A model generated the notes under the pieces. The model was not told the DNA's origin and did no database searches. It saw nothing but the letters and a program-made list of their open reading frames with translations. From assembly GCA_964353115.1 (NCBI GenBank), contig CAYGUI010000014.1, forward strand, positions 1-28,093: DNA of 28,093 nt, given 5' to 3'. Below, piece after piece: positions 15,439 to 21,715 of the stretch. Made by a program: the position numbers and the translations under genes. Numbering within the stretch: the first letter of the stretch is position 1; each line of letters begins with the position of its first letter. The stretch is from CAYGUI01 sp964353115. GTDB taxonomy: Bacteria > Pseudomonadota > Gammaproteobacteria > JAGOUU01.

Positions 15439-16098
15439 TCAAATACTATAAGTTGAGTAAGTTGACGTCACAGGGCTCGCTGGTGGCGAACATTCTGATG
15501 AATCTGGGGTATAATTAATCCCCCATTTTACAAATAGAACAAGCGTATTAATATTTCCAATATCTGAGCTATATTCAACCTTTCTAATAATTTCTAAATT
15601 ATAATGCTCCAATGGAACACCCAGCTCATTAGTAACTTCTCGCAGTACTTGATCTAGTAACTCTTGATCAAGAATATCAAAATTCCATCCATAAACATAA
15701 GCACATTCTAAGTTAACTGATGAAATATCAAAAGCAGAATCTATCACCATATCTTGTAAATTTTCTGGTAATAATTGGAGTTTTAAACTTTCTTTTAAGA
15801 CTGCTATTTGAGTATCCTTTAACATATTTCTTCTAAGTAAACTACGTTGTTTACGAAGCTCAACAGGATTTAAATATTTCCCACCCGCAGCAGAAGGAAG
15901 AACAGAAGGTAATGGCGATAGCAATGATTCTGGCACTTCTGGAAGAATAGAAGTAGGGAGCGATCTGATAGGGCTATAATTTACACTATCTGCCTCCTCA
16001 AATCCCCTTTCCCCAGGACTTCTTAGCGTAGGCGACGTCATCGACAAAATAGGAGAATATTGATCTGTAGGACTCATTAGTCCTTCTGGTCCGTGCAT
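15439..16098 (-). CDS. Unknown Ser/Pro-rich protein
   Basis: A 219-residue protein I do not recognise. Residues 1-75 are low-complexity and rich in Ser, Pro and Leu, with repeated SP dipeptides (MSPTDQYSP, MTSPTLRSPG, NYSPIRSLP, LLSPLPSVLPS). A basic patch follows (ELRKQRSLLRRN). Then comes a folded-looking middle (about 90-195) with mixed helix and strand, and another Ser/Pro/Thr-rich tail (SPPASPVTSTYSTYS). ATG 16098 is preferred to ATG 16107 because AAGGA at 16107-16111 is correctly spaced only for the former. The SP-rich ends resemble disordered, phosphorylatable regions of secreted effectors, but this is only an impression. It sits alone between the queD operon and infA. Confidence 0.7.
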   Translation of the reverse strand: MHGPEGLMSPTDQYSPILSMTSPTLRSPGERGFEEADSVNYSPIRSLPTSILPEVPESLLSPLPSVLPSAAGGKYLNPVELRKQRSLLRRNMLKDTQIAVLKESLKLQLLPENLQDMVIDSAFDISSVNLECAYVYGWNFDILDQELLDQVLREVTNELGVPLEHYNLEIIRKVEYSSDIGNINTLVLFVKWGINYTPDSSECSPPASPVTSTYSTYSI

Positions 16099-16112
16099 AA
16101 AACCCATCCTTG

Positions 16113-16141
16113 TTGCTTATAACTACAAATATTTATATAAT
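16113..16141 (+). promoter_or_regulatory. Sigma70 promoter of infA
   Basis: TTGCTT (16113-16118) and TATAAT (16136-16141) are separated by exactly 17 bp. Predicted start is near 16148, about 26 nt before the infA ATG. It is the best-formed promoter in the window, lying just upstream of the divergent Ser/Pro-rich gene. Confidence 0.65.
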
Positions 16142-16173
16142 CACTCTTCTAATTTAACAATACAAAATCAATT

Positions 16174-16389
16174 ATGTCAAAAGACGACGTTATAATCTTA
16201 AAAGGAAAAGTAACAGAAACACTACCTAACACTATGTTTCGTGTAGAACTAGAAAATGGCCATACAGTAATTGCTCACATTTCTGGCAAAATGCGCAAAA
16301 ATTATATCAAAATCCTTACTGGTGACTCTGTAACAGTAGAATTATCACCTTATGATTTAACTAAAGGCCGCATCACGTTTCGCGACTGA
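16174..16389 (+). CDS. infA: Translation initiation factor IF-1
   Basis: A 71-residue OB-fold protein that binds the ribosomal A site during initiation. The stretch ETLPNTMFRVELENGH, then AHISGKMRKNYI and LTGDSVTVELSPYDL, is nearly the E. coli sequence (72 aa). There is no clear Shine-Dalgarno. It is monocistronic, with a good promoter upstream. The 3' end overlaps the convergent clpA gene by 33 bp, so antisense transcription between the two is likely. The infA-clpA neighbourhood is common in gammaproteobacteria. Confidence 0.98.
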   Translation: MSKDDVIILKGKVTETLPNTMFRVELENGHTVIAHISGKMRKNYIKILTGDSVTVELSPYDLTKGRITFRD

Positions 16390-18654
16390 TTTAGAAAAAT
16401 CAAAGATCAATTCAGATTTATCACTAGCCAATTCGATATTAACATGACCACCCTTGGTTAGTTTTCCAAACAATATCTCATTGGCTAAAATTTTACTTAT
16501 CTTATCTTGCACCAAACGCTCTAGTGGCCTAGCACCCATTGCTCGATCATAACCATTTTCTGCTAAAAATTCGCATGCTTCTTTAGTTATAGATAAGCTT
16601 ACTTTTTTATCAGCTAATCTATTTTCCAATGCCATAATCGCCTTATGCACAACCTTTAACACCACATCATGGTTAAGAGCTCCAAAGCGAATTACTGCAT
16701 CCAATCTATTTCTAAATTCTGGCGAGAATACTCGACTTAAAGCTTGCAGACTATCAGAATCATTAGCTTCTTGTTTAGTGAAACCAATAGAAAGTTTGCT
16801 CAAGTCAGTAGCGCCGGCATTAGTTGTCATAATCAAAATAACATGTCTAAAATTGGTCTCCATGCCATTATGATCAGTCAATTTACCGTGATCCATAATC
16901 TGCAATAAGATATTAAAAATATCTGGATGGGCTTTTTCTATTTCATCTAGTAACAATACTGCATATGGTTTTTTATGAATGGCATCTGTTAATAATCCAC
17001 CTTGTTCAAAGCCAACATACCCTGGAGGGGTTCCTATTAATTTAGAAATCGAATGTTTTTCCATATACTCAGACATATCAAAACGCACAAGTTCAATTCC
17101 CATAATATTAGCTAACTGTTTAGCAACTTCAGTTTTACCAACACCTGTTGGACCTGCAAATAAAAAGTTACCAATTGGTTTTTCAATATCGCGCAAGCCT
17201 GAGCGCGCCATTTTTATTGCGGAAGATAGTGCAGCAACTGCTTCATCTTGACCAAAAATACGATCTTTTAAATCTTTTTCTAAATTTAAAATAATTTTGC
17301 GATCATCGCTTGATACTTGCTTCTCAGGAATACGAGCCATTTTCGCAACAATTTTTTCAATCTCTTCAACAGTAATGCTAACTACTTTATTTTTATCTAA
17401 TAATAATTGCTGATGAGCACCAGCTTCATCAACAACATCAATTGCTTTATCAGGTAAGAATCTATCAGTAATATATTTTTGCGATAAATCTACTGCTGCT
17501 CGTAATGCCTTATCAGAATATTTAACATTATGATAACTTTCCATACGCGGCGCCAACCCCTTTAATATTGCAAAAGTTTCTTCTGCAGTTGGCTCCTTAA
17601 TATCTATTTTTTGAAAACGTCGTGCAAGTGCGCGCTCTTTTTCAAAAATTGAACGATATTCTTGATAAGTAGTTGATCCCATGCAACGTAGTTTGCCGGA
17701 AGACAATAAAGGTTTAATTAAATTCGATGCATCCATCGAGCCACCAGATGCAGCTCCAGCTCCAATAATAGAATGAATTTCATCGATATATAAAACAGCA
17801 TGTGGATCATTACTTAAACTATGCAACAATGATTTAAAACGTTTTTCAAAATCACCTCGATACTTTGTGCCGGCAATTAAGGCCCCTAAATCTAAAGAAT
17901 ATATTGTCGTTTTAGAAATTTTCTCTGGTACTTTTTTATTCTCAATTAAATATGCAAGACCTTCAGCAATTGCCGTTTTACCAACTCCCGCTTCACCAAC
18001 TAATAATGGATTATTTTTACGTCTACGGCATAAAATTTGTACAACACGTTCAATATCTTCATCACGGCCAATTAACGGCTCAACAAAACCAAGCTTAACT
18101 TGTTTGTTTAAATTAATTGCATAATTTTCAATTGAATTATTTGGTGAATCATTATCTTCTATATCTTCATTTTGATTATTAGAATCGGAAAAATCATTAA
18201 ATTTTTCAATGCTATTATTTAAAGTATTAAATTTGCTTTGATTTAAATAATTACTAATATCAATTCGACTAATATTTTCTTCTAATAAAAACCCTACCGC
18301 TTTACAATCTGGCTCGCTAAAAATTGCGGCTAATACATTGGCGCCATCAATTTCATTTACTCCAGCAGCTTGCGCATGAAAAACTGCGCGTTGTAGCACT
18401 CTGTGAAATGCTAAAGTTGGTCGTGTTTCCTCATTATTATCAACAGACATAACCGCAGCATTTTCTGTAATATATTTTTGTAACTTTCCTCTTAACTGCT
18501 CAATATTAGCGCCACAGGCAATAAGAGCATTTAGTGCATCTATATTATCTAATAGTGATAAAAGTAAATATTCAACTGTCAAATGCTCGTGCCGGGCGTC
18601 TGAAGCCTCCTTAAATGCTATATTTAGTGTGTTTTCTAAGTCTTTATTTAGCAT
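16357..18654 (-). CDS. clpA: ClpP-associated AAA+ unfoldase ClpA
   Basis: A 765-residue unfoldase that feeds proteins to the ClpP peptidase. An N-terminal double-repeat domain (1-145; LNKDLENTLNIAFKEA...HEHLTVEYLLLSLL) is followed by AAA module 1 with Walker A GEAGVGKT (220-227) and Walker B VLYIDEIH. AAA module 2 has Walker A GPTGVGKT (501-508) and Walker B VLLLDEIEK. The ClpP-docking loop is SIGFTKQ. ClpB's long middle coiled coil is absent. The linker after the N domain is unusually Asn/Asp-rich (NNQNEDIEDNDSPNNS). The start ATG 18654 has GGAGG at 18660-18664 and matches the E. coli N-terminus. The adaptor gene clpS, normally next door, is not here. Confidence 0.97.
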   Translation of the reverse strand: MLNKDLENTLNIAFKEASDARHEHLTVEYLLLSLLDNIDALNALIACGANIEQLRGKLQKYITENAAVMSVDNNEETRPTLAFHRVLQRAVFHAQAAGVNEIDGANVLAAIFSEPDCKAVGFLLEENISRIDISNYLNQSKFNTLNNSIEKFNDFSDSNNQNEDIEDNDSPNNSIENYAINLNKQVKLGFVEPLIGRDEDIERVVQILCRRRKNNPLLVGEAGVGKTAIAEGLAYLIENKKVPEKISKTTIYSLDLGALIAGTKYRGDFEKRFKSLLHSLSNDPHAVLYIDEIHSIIGAGAASGGSMDASNLIKPLLSSGKLRCMGSTTYQEYRSIFEKERALARRFQKIDIKEPTAEETFAILKGLAPRMESYHNVKYSDKALRAAVDLSQKYITDRFLPDKAIDVVDEAGAHQQLLLDKNKVVSITVEEIEKIVAKMARIPEKQVSSDDRKIILNLEKDLKDRIFGQDEAVAALSSAIKMARSGLRDIEKPIGNFLFAGPTGVGKTEVAKQLANIMGIELVRFDMSEYMEKHSISKLIGTPPGYVGFEQGGLLTDAIHKKPYAVLLLDEIEKAHPDIFNILLQIMDHGKLTDHNGMETNFRHVILIMTTNAGATDLSKLSIGFTKQEANDSDSLQALSRVFSPEFRNRLDAVIRFGALNHDVVLKVVHKAIMALENRLADKKVSLSITKEACEFLAENGYDRAMGARPLERLVQDKISKILANEILFGKLTKGGHVNIELASDKSELIFDFSKSVAKRDAAFS

Positions 18655-18767
18655 TTCAGCCTCCAATAAAATTTCCTCTCCTATATAAATTCTAGACTAT
18701 ATTAGATAATACTGCTCATTATTGCTAAAATAAAAGGTTAAATTTTAATTTGAACTTTTTTATATTT

Positions 18768-19382
18768 ATGCTAATTACTCTCACCGGACGCATTGGATGC
18801 GGAAAATCAGAAGCCACTAAAATTTTATCTGAGTTAGGCATTCTTATAATTGATGCCGACGAGATAGCTCATGAACTAACCAAATCTGGAACTGAATATT
18901 TTAATAAAATTATCGAAAAATTTGGTAAAGATTTTTTACTGCCAAATGGCGAAATTGATCGCCGAAAATTATCTAAATTAGTTTTTAGTAATAAAGAGCA
19001 TAAAAAATGGTTGGAAAATTTGTTGCATCCGGCAATTTGGGAGAGAGTGAGTTCCCCTCTGTCGGCTACGCCGACATCTCCCCTTTACAAAAGGGGGGAG
19101 TTTAAGATAGCTGTAATTCCACTACTTACCAAAAATTCACCCCCGGAATTTCTTCAAAAAGTCATAGTTATCGACTGTGATGATGATATACAGATTGAAA
19201 GATTAAAAAAGCGTGATAATCGAAGCATCGAAGAAATTAATAATATTTTAGCTAATCAGCAGTCAAGAAAAGAGTATTTGGCGTTAGCGGACTATGTCAT
19301 TGAAAATAATGGAAGTGTTGAGGAGTTAGAAGAAAAGATAAAGGCTTTTATTAAAAATTCCCCGCTGCTTACGCGGCTTTGA
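18768..19382 (+). CDS. coaE: Dephospho-CoA kinase with repeat-encoded insertion
   Basis: A 204-residue P-loop kinase of the last step of coenzyme A synthesis. The Walker A is GRIGCGKS (7-14), where Gly-Gly is usual before Ile. IIDADEIAHEL is the family's Asp block; LHPAI and VIPLL frame the lid region; RDNRS and DYVIENNGS are also typical. Residues 96-111 (SPLSATPTSPLYKRGE) are encoded by a palindromic repeat and make the segment between HPAI and IPLL about 7 residues longer than in E. coli. The C-terminus (KNSPLLTRL) also runs toward repeat DNA. The start ATG 18768 fits the family; a TTG at 18750 would add six hydrophobic residues. It is probably functional because the P-loop and the rest of the fold are intact, but this is untested. 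Confidence 0.9.
   Translation: MLITLTGRIGCGKSEATKILSELGILIIDADEIAHELTKSGTEYFNKIIEKFGKDFLLPNGEIDRRKLSKLVFSNKEHKKWLENLLHPAIWERVSSPLSATPTSPLYKRGEFKIAVIPLLTKNSPPEFLQKVIVIDCDDDIQIERLKKRDNRSIEEINNILANQQSRKEYLALADYVIENNGSVEELEEKIKAFIKNSPLLTRL
19053..19100 (+). repeat. Partial palindromic element inside coaE
   Basis: This is the A half of the 105-bp composite element: a CCCCTCTGTCGGC arm, the GTCGGC/GCCGAC inner hairpin, then the CCCCTTTAC/AAAAGGGG hairpin. It is read in frame through coaE as TSPLYKRGE, the same frame and orientation as in ruvA. The B half is missing. Confidence 0.85.
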
Positions 19383-19384
19383 TG

Positions 19385-19489
19385 AAAAAAAACCCCCTAG
19401 CGCTAGCGCGCTGCCCCCTTTAATAAGGGGGCTATATTCTCCCCTTTTGTAAAGGGGAGATGTCGGCTTTGCCGACAGAGGGGTTTTTT
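19385..19489 (-). repeat. Full 105-bp composite palindromic element
   Basis: The ends are AAAACCCCC and GGGGTTTTTT (inverted). It contains two hairpin pairs: CCCCC-TTTAATA-GGGGG with an AGCGCTAGCGCGCT arm (B half), and CCCCTTTTGTAAAGGGG with GTCGGC/GCCGAC (A half). It lies between the convergent coaE and ruvB and provides the RuvB stop codon and about its last 19 residues. The copy at 23270-23374 has the same length in opposite orientation. Confidence 0.88.
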
Positions 19490-20457
19490 CTTCCCAGCTC
19501 CGTAACAACTCTACCGCGCGGGGTGCGAATTAAGTAGCCTTGTTGAATCAAATATGGTTCAACAACGTCCTCAATTGTGCCGCGCTCCTCGCCAATAGCA
19601 GCTGCTAGAGAATCAAGACCAACAGGCCCACCATCAAATTTAGTTACAATAGTATTTAATAATAATCTATCTTGTGAATCGAGGCCTGAGCTATCAATTT
19701 CTAAAATATTAAGAGCATAATCGGTAATACTTTGATCTACTATATCTTTATGTTTCACTTCTGCAAAATCACGAATACGGCGTAATAGCCTATTAGCAAT
19801 CCGCGGTGTACCACGCGAACGCTTGGCGATTTCTAACGCTCCAGAGTGATCTAAATTTATTTTTAAAATCTCAGAGCTTCGTGTGACAATTTGCTTTAAA
19901 TCTTCAGCATTATAAAACTCTAAACGCAGCAAAATACCAAATCTATCCCGCAGCGGCGCAGTCAATAAACCAGCCCGCGTGGTCGCACCAACTAATGTAA
20001 ATTTCGGTAAATCTATTTTAATTGAACGTGCTCCAGGTCCTTCACCAATCATAATATCTATTTGGTAGTCTTCCATTGCGGCATATAAAACTTCTTCAAC
20101 CACTGGACTTAAACGATGAATTTCATCGATAAATAATACATCGTGCTCTTCAAGATTAGTTAATAATGCTGCAAGCTCACCGGGTTTTTCTAACACTGGA
20201 CCTGTGGTTTCTTTTATTTGCGAACCTAATTCATGCGCGATAATGCGCGCTAAAGTTGTTTTACCAAGTCCTGGTGGGCCATAGAGTAACGTATGATCAA
20301 GAGCGTCTCGACGTTGCTTAGCGGCTTGCAAATAAATTTCTAATTTATTTTTAATATTATTTTGGCCAATATATTGCCCCAACGATTTGGGACGCACTGA
20401 CACTTCATGATTTTGCTCCGTGAAACTTTCTATTTCTGGAGAAACTAGATCTTTCAT
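19432..20457 (-). CDS. ruvB: Holliday junction branch-migration ATPase RuvB
   Basis: A 341-residue AAA+ motor that with RuvA drives branch migration of Holliday junctions. Walker A is GPPGLGKT (60-67), Walker B LFIDEIH (108-114), and sensor/arginine region GATTRAGLL follows. A C-terminal winged helix ends in GYLIRTPRGRVVTELG, as in other RuvB proteins. The tail after about residue 322 (KNPSVGKADISPLQKGRI) is repeat-encoded and replaces the usual short tail (E. coli is 336 aa). Its start overlaps the ruvA stop as ATGA. It is the last gene of the ruvC-ruvA-ruvB operon. Confidence 0.97.
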   Translation of the reverse strand: MKDLVSPEIESFTEQNHEVSVRPKSLGQYIGQNNIKNKLEIYLQAAKQRRDALDHTLLYGPPGLGKTTLARIIAHELGSQIKETTGPVLEKPGELAALLTNLEEHDVLFIDEIHRLSPVVEEVLYAAMEDYQIDIMIGEGPGARSIKIDLPKFTLVGATTRAGLLTAPLRDRFGILLRLEFYNAEDLKQIVTRSSEILKINLDHSGALEIAKRSRGTPRIANRLLRRIRDFAEVKHKDIVDQSITDYALNILEIDSSGLDSQDRLLLNTIVTKFDGGPVGLDSLAAAIGEERGTIEDVVEPYLIQQGYLIRTPRGRVVTELGRKNPSVGKADISPLQKGRI

Positions 20458-21077
20458 ATTATTTTCAGCGCCGATTTAATTAACTCTTCACAGCTTTGAT
20501 TTTCTTGATAAATTTTATCAACCGCTAGCTTAGCCTGATTGCTTTTATAGCCTAAGGATTCTAGGGCGGCAATGGCGTCTGCAATAGCAGAACTAAAAAC
20601 CCCAGCGCCTTCGGCGCTGCCCCCTTTAATAAGGGGGCTTTCTCCCCTTGCGTAAAGGGGAGATGTCCAAGGAGTTTTCTTAATCCTATCCTGCATTTCA
20701 ATCACCAAACGCTCAGCCGTCTTTTTACCAACGCCAGGTATTTTATTTAAGCGAGATGAATCACCATTATTGATAGCAAAAATTAATTCATCCAAACTCA
20801 ATCCAGATAAAATATTCAATGCCACTTTGGGGCCAACGCCATTAGCTTTTAATAATTCACGAAACATTTTCCGCTCATCAATAGTTGCAAAACCAAATAA
20901 AGCTTGCAAATCTTCACGAACTAAAAAATGCGTATGTAAAATTACTTTTTCACCAAGATCGGGCAACGCATAAACTGTACTCATTGGGACAAAAACTTCA
21001 TAACCAATTCCGTTAACATCAACAACAATATTAGGTGGTATTTTCTCTAACAGTATTCCATTAATTCGTGTAATCAC
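20454..21077 (-). CDS. ruvA: Holliday junction DNA-binding protein RuvA with repeat-encoded linker
   Basis: A 207-residue tetrameric protein that holds four-way junctions and recruits RuvB. Domain I (1-63) is an OB fold (MITRINGILLEK). Domain II (64-133) has the helix-hairpin-helix motifs (LLKANGVGPKVALNIL; LNKIPGVGKKTAERLVIEM). Domain III (about 163-207) is the RuvB-binding three-helix domain (AIAALESLGYKSNQAK). The flexible linker between II and III (134-161, from KTPWTSPLYARGE to AEGAGVF) is wholly encoded by a palindromic element. Total length remains close to E. coli (203). The insertion should be tolerated because this linker is naturally variable. It overlaps ruvB by 4 bp. Confidence 0.96.
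   Translation of the reverse strand: MITRINGILLEKIPPNIVVDVNGIGYEVFVPMSTVYALPDLGEKVILHTHFLVREDLQALFGFATIDERKMFRELLKANGVGPKVALNILSGLSLDELIFAINNGDSSRLNKIPGVGKKTAERLVIEMQDRIKKTPWTSPLYARGESPLIKGGSAEGAGVFSSAIADAIAALESLGYKSNQAKLAVDKIYQENQSCEELIKSALKII
20595..20678 (-). repeat. 84-bp truncated composite element inside ruvA
   Basis: It starts AAAAACCCC with an AGCGCC/GGCGCT hairpin and CCCCC-TTTAATA-GGGGG (B half). It then has CCCCTTGCGTAAAGGGG (A half) and ends GGAGTTTT. Compared with the 105-bp copies it lacks about 20 bp of the A-half GTCGGC hairpin. The 84-bp length is a multiple of three and open in the ruvA frame. Confidence 0.88.
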
Positions 21078-21106
21078 AAAACCTCGTCATTGCTGCGCTA
21101 CTGGCG

Positions 21107-21193
21107 TTTCCCGCGTAGGCGGGAAACTAGTTATATTTTATGGATTCCCGCCTTCGCGGGAATGACGTATCATGCTGACATGACGAATCATGC
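21107..21193. repeat. Two hairpins plus tandem units between ruvA and ruvC
   Basis: TTTCCCGC-GTAG-GCGGGAAA (21107-21126) is followed by the dRS3-like ATTCCCGCCTTCGCGGGAAT (21144-21163), identical to the copy at 2650. Then come two 18-bp-spaced units, TGACGTATCATGC (21163-21175) and TGACGAATCATGC (21181-21193). The second contains the ruvC stop codon. The block separates ruvC and ruvA, which are usually adjacent. Confidence 0.85.
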
Positions 21194-21667
21194 GAGCAAG
21201 ACAGAATTTCTGTAATTATGACATAACGCTACTGCCAATGCATCGGCTTCGTCTTCTTTTGGCATGAATTTTAATTTTAATAAATGACGGATCATTATTT
21301 GCATTTGAGATTTGTCAGCTGCGCCACTTCCTGTAATTGATTTTTTTATTAAACGCGGGGCATACTCAAATATTTCTACATCATGCATTGCTATTGCTGT
21401 TAATGCCGCACCACGCGCTTGACCTAGTTTTAAAGCTGAATTAGGATTATGGGAAACAAAAACGCTTTCTATTGCAGCTTGAGAAACTTTATGATTAGCC
21501 AAAATATTATTTAACTCCAAAAAGATATTTTTTAATCTATTTGGTAAATCATATTTACTAATATTTATTACACCACTAGTTATGTAATCAAATTTATTTT
21601 TATTAACTGCAATAATTCCATATCCTGTGAAGCGTGAACCGGGATCAATTCCCAAAATTAATTCCAT
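21188..21667 (-). CDS. ruvC: Holliday junction resolvase RuvC
   Basis: A 159-residue endonuclease that cuts Holliday junctions symmetrically. The acidic catalytic residues are all present: Asp8 (GIDPGS), Glu67 (AIESVF), Asp139 and Asp142 (EDEADALAVALCH), each one residue later than in E. coli. The protein is somewhat shorter than E. coli RuvC (173). Its last residues (RNSVLLA) run into the repeat block, so the tail may have been reshaped by repeat insertion. The start ATG 21667 has no Shine-Dalgarno, but a TATAAT box lies 7 bp upstream. It is first of ruvC-ruvA-ruvB and is divergent from the RING/ankyrin gene. Confidence 0.95.
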   Translation of the reverse strand: MELILGIDPGSRFTGYGIIAVNKNKFDYITSGVINISKYDLPNRLKNIFLELNNILANHKVSQAAIESVFVSHNPNSALKLGQARGAALTAIAMHDVEIFEYAPRLIKKSITGSGAADKSQMQIMIRHLLKLKFMPKEDEADALAVALCHNYRNSVLLA

Positions 21668-21674
21668 GGTCTAT

Positions 21675-21680
21675 ATTATA
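21675..21680 (-). promoter_or_regulatory. -10 box of ruvC giving a leaderless start
   Basis: TATAAT on the minus strand (21680 to 21675), followed by seven bases and then the ruvC ATG. The predicted first transcribed base is 21668, one base before the start codon. A possible -35 is TTTGTA at 21703-21698, 17 bp away but only three of six matches to consensus. Confidence 0.4.
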
Positions 21681-21715
21681 TTAAATGGGATGAATAATAC
21701 AAAAAAGGGATTGAT

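Noticed and set aside
19326..19508. 60-residue reading frame on the minus strand
   Set aside because: It consists almost entirely of the 105-bp repeat in another frame and overlaps the coaE and ruvB ends.
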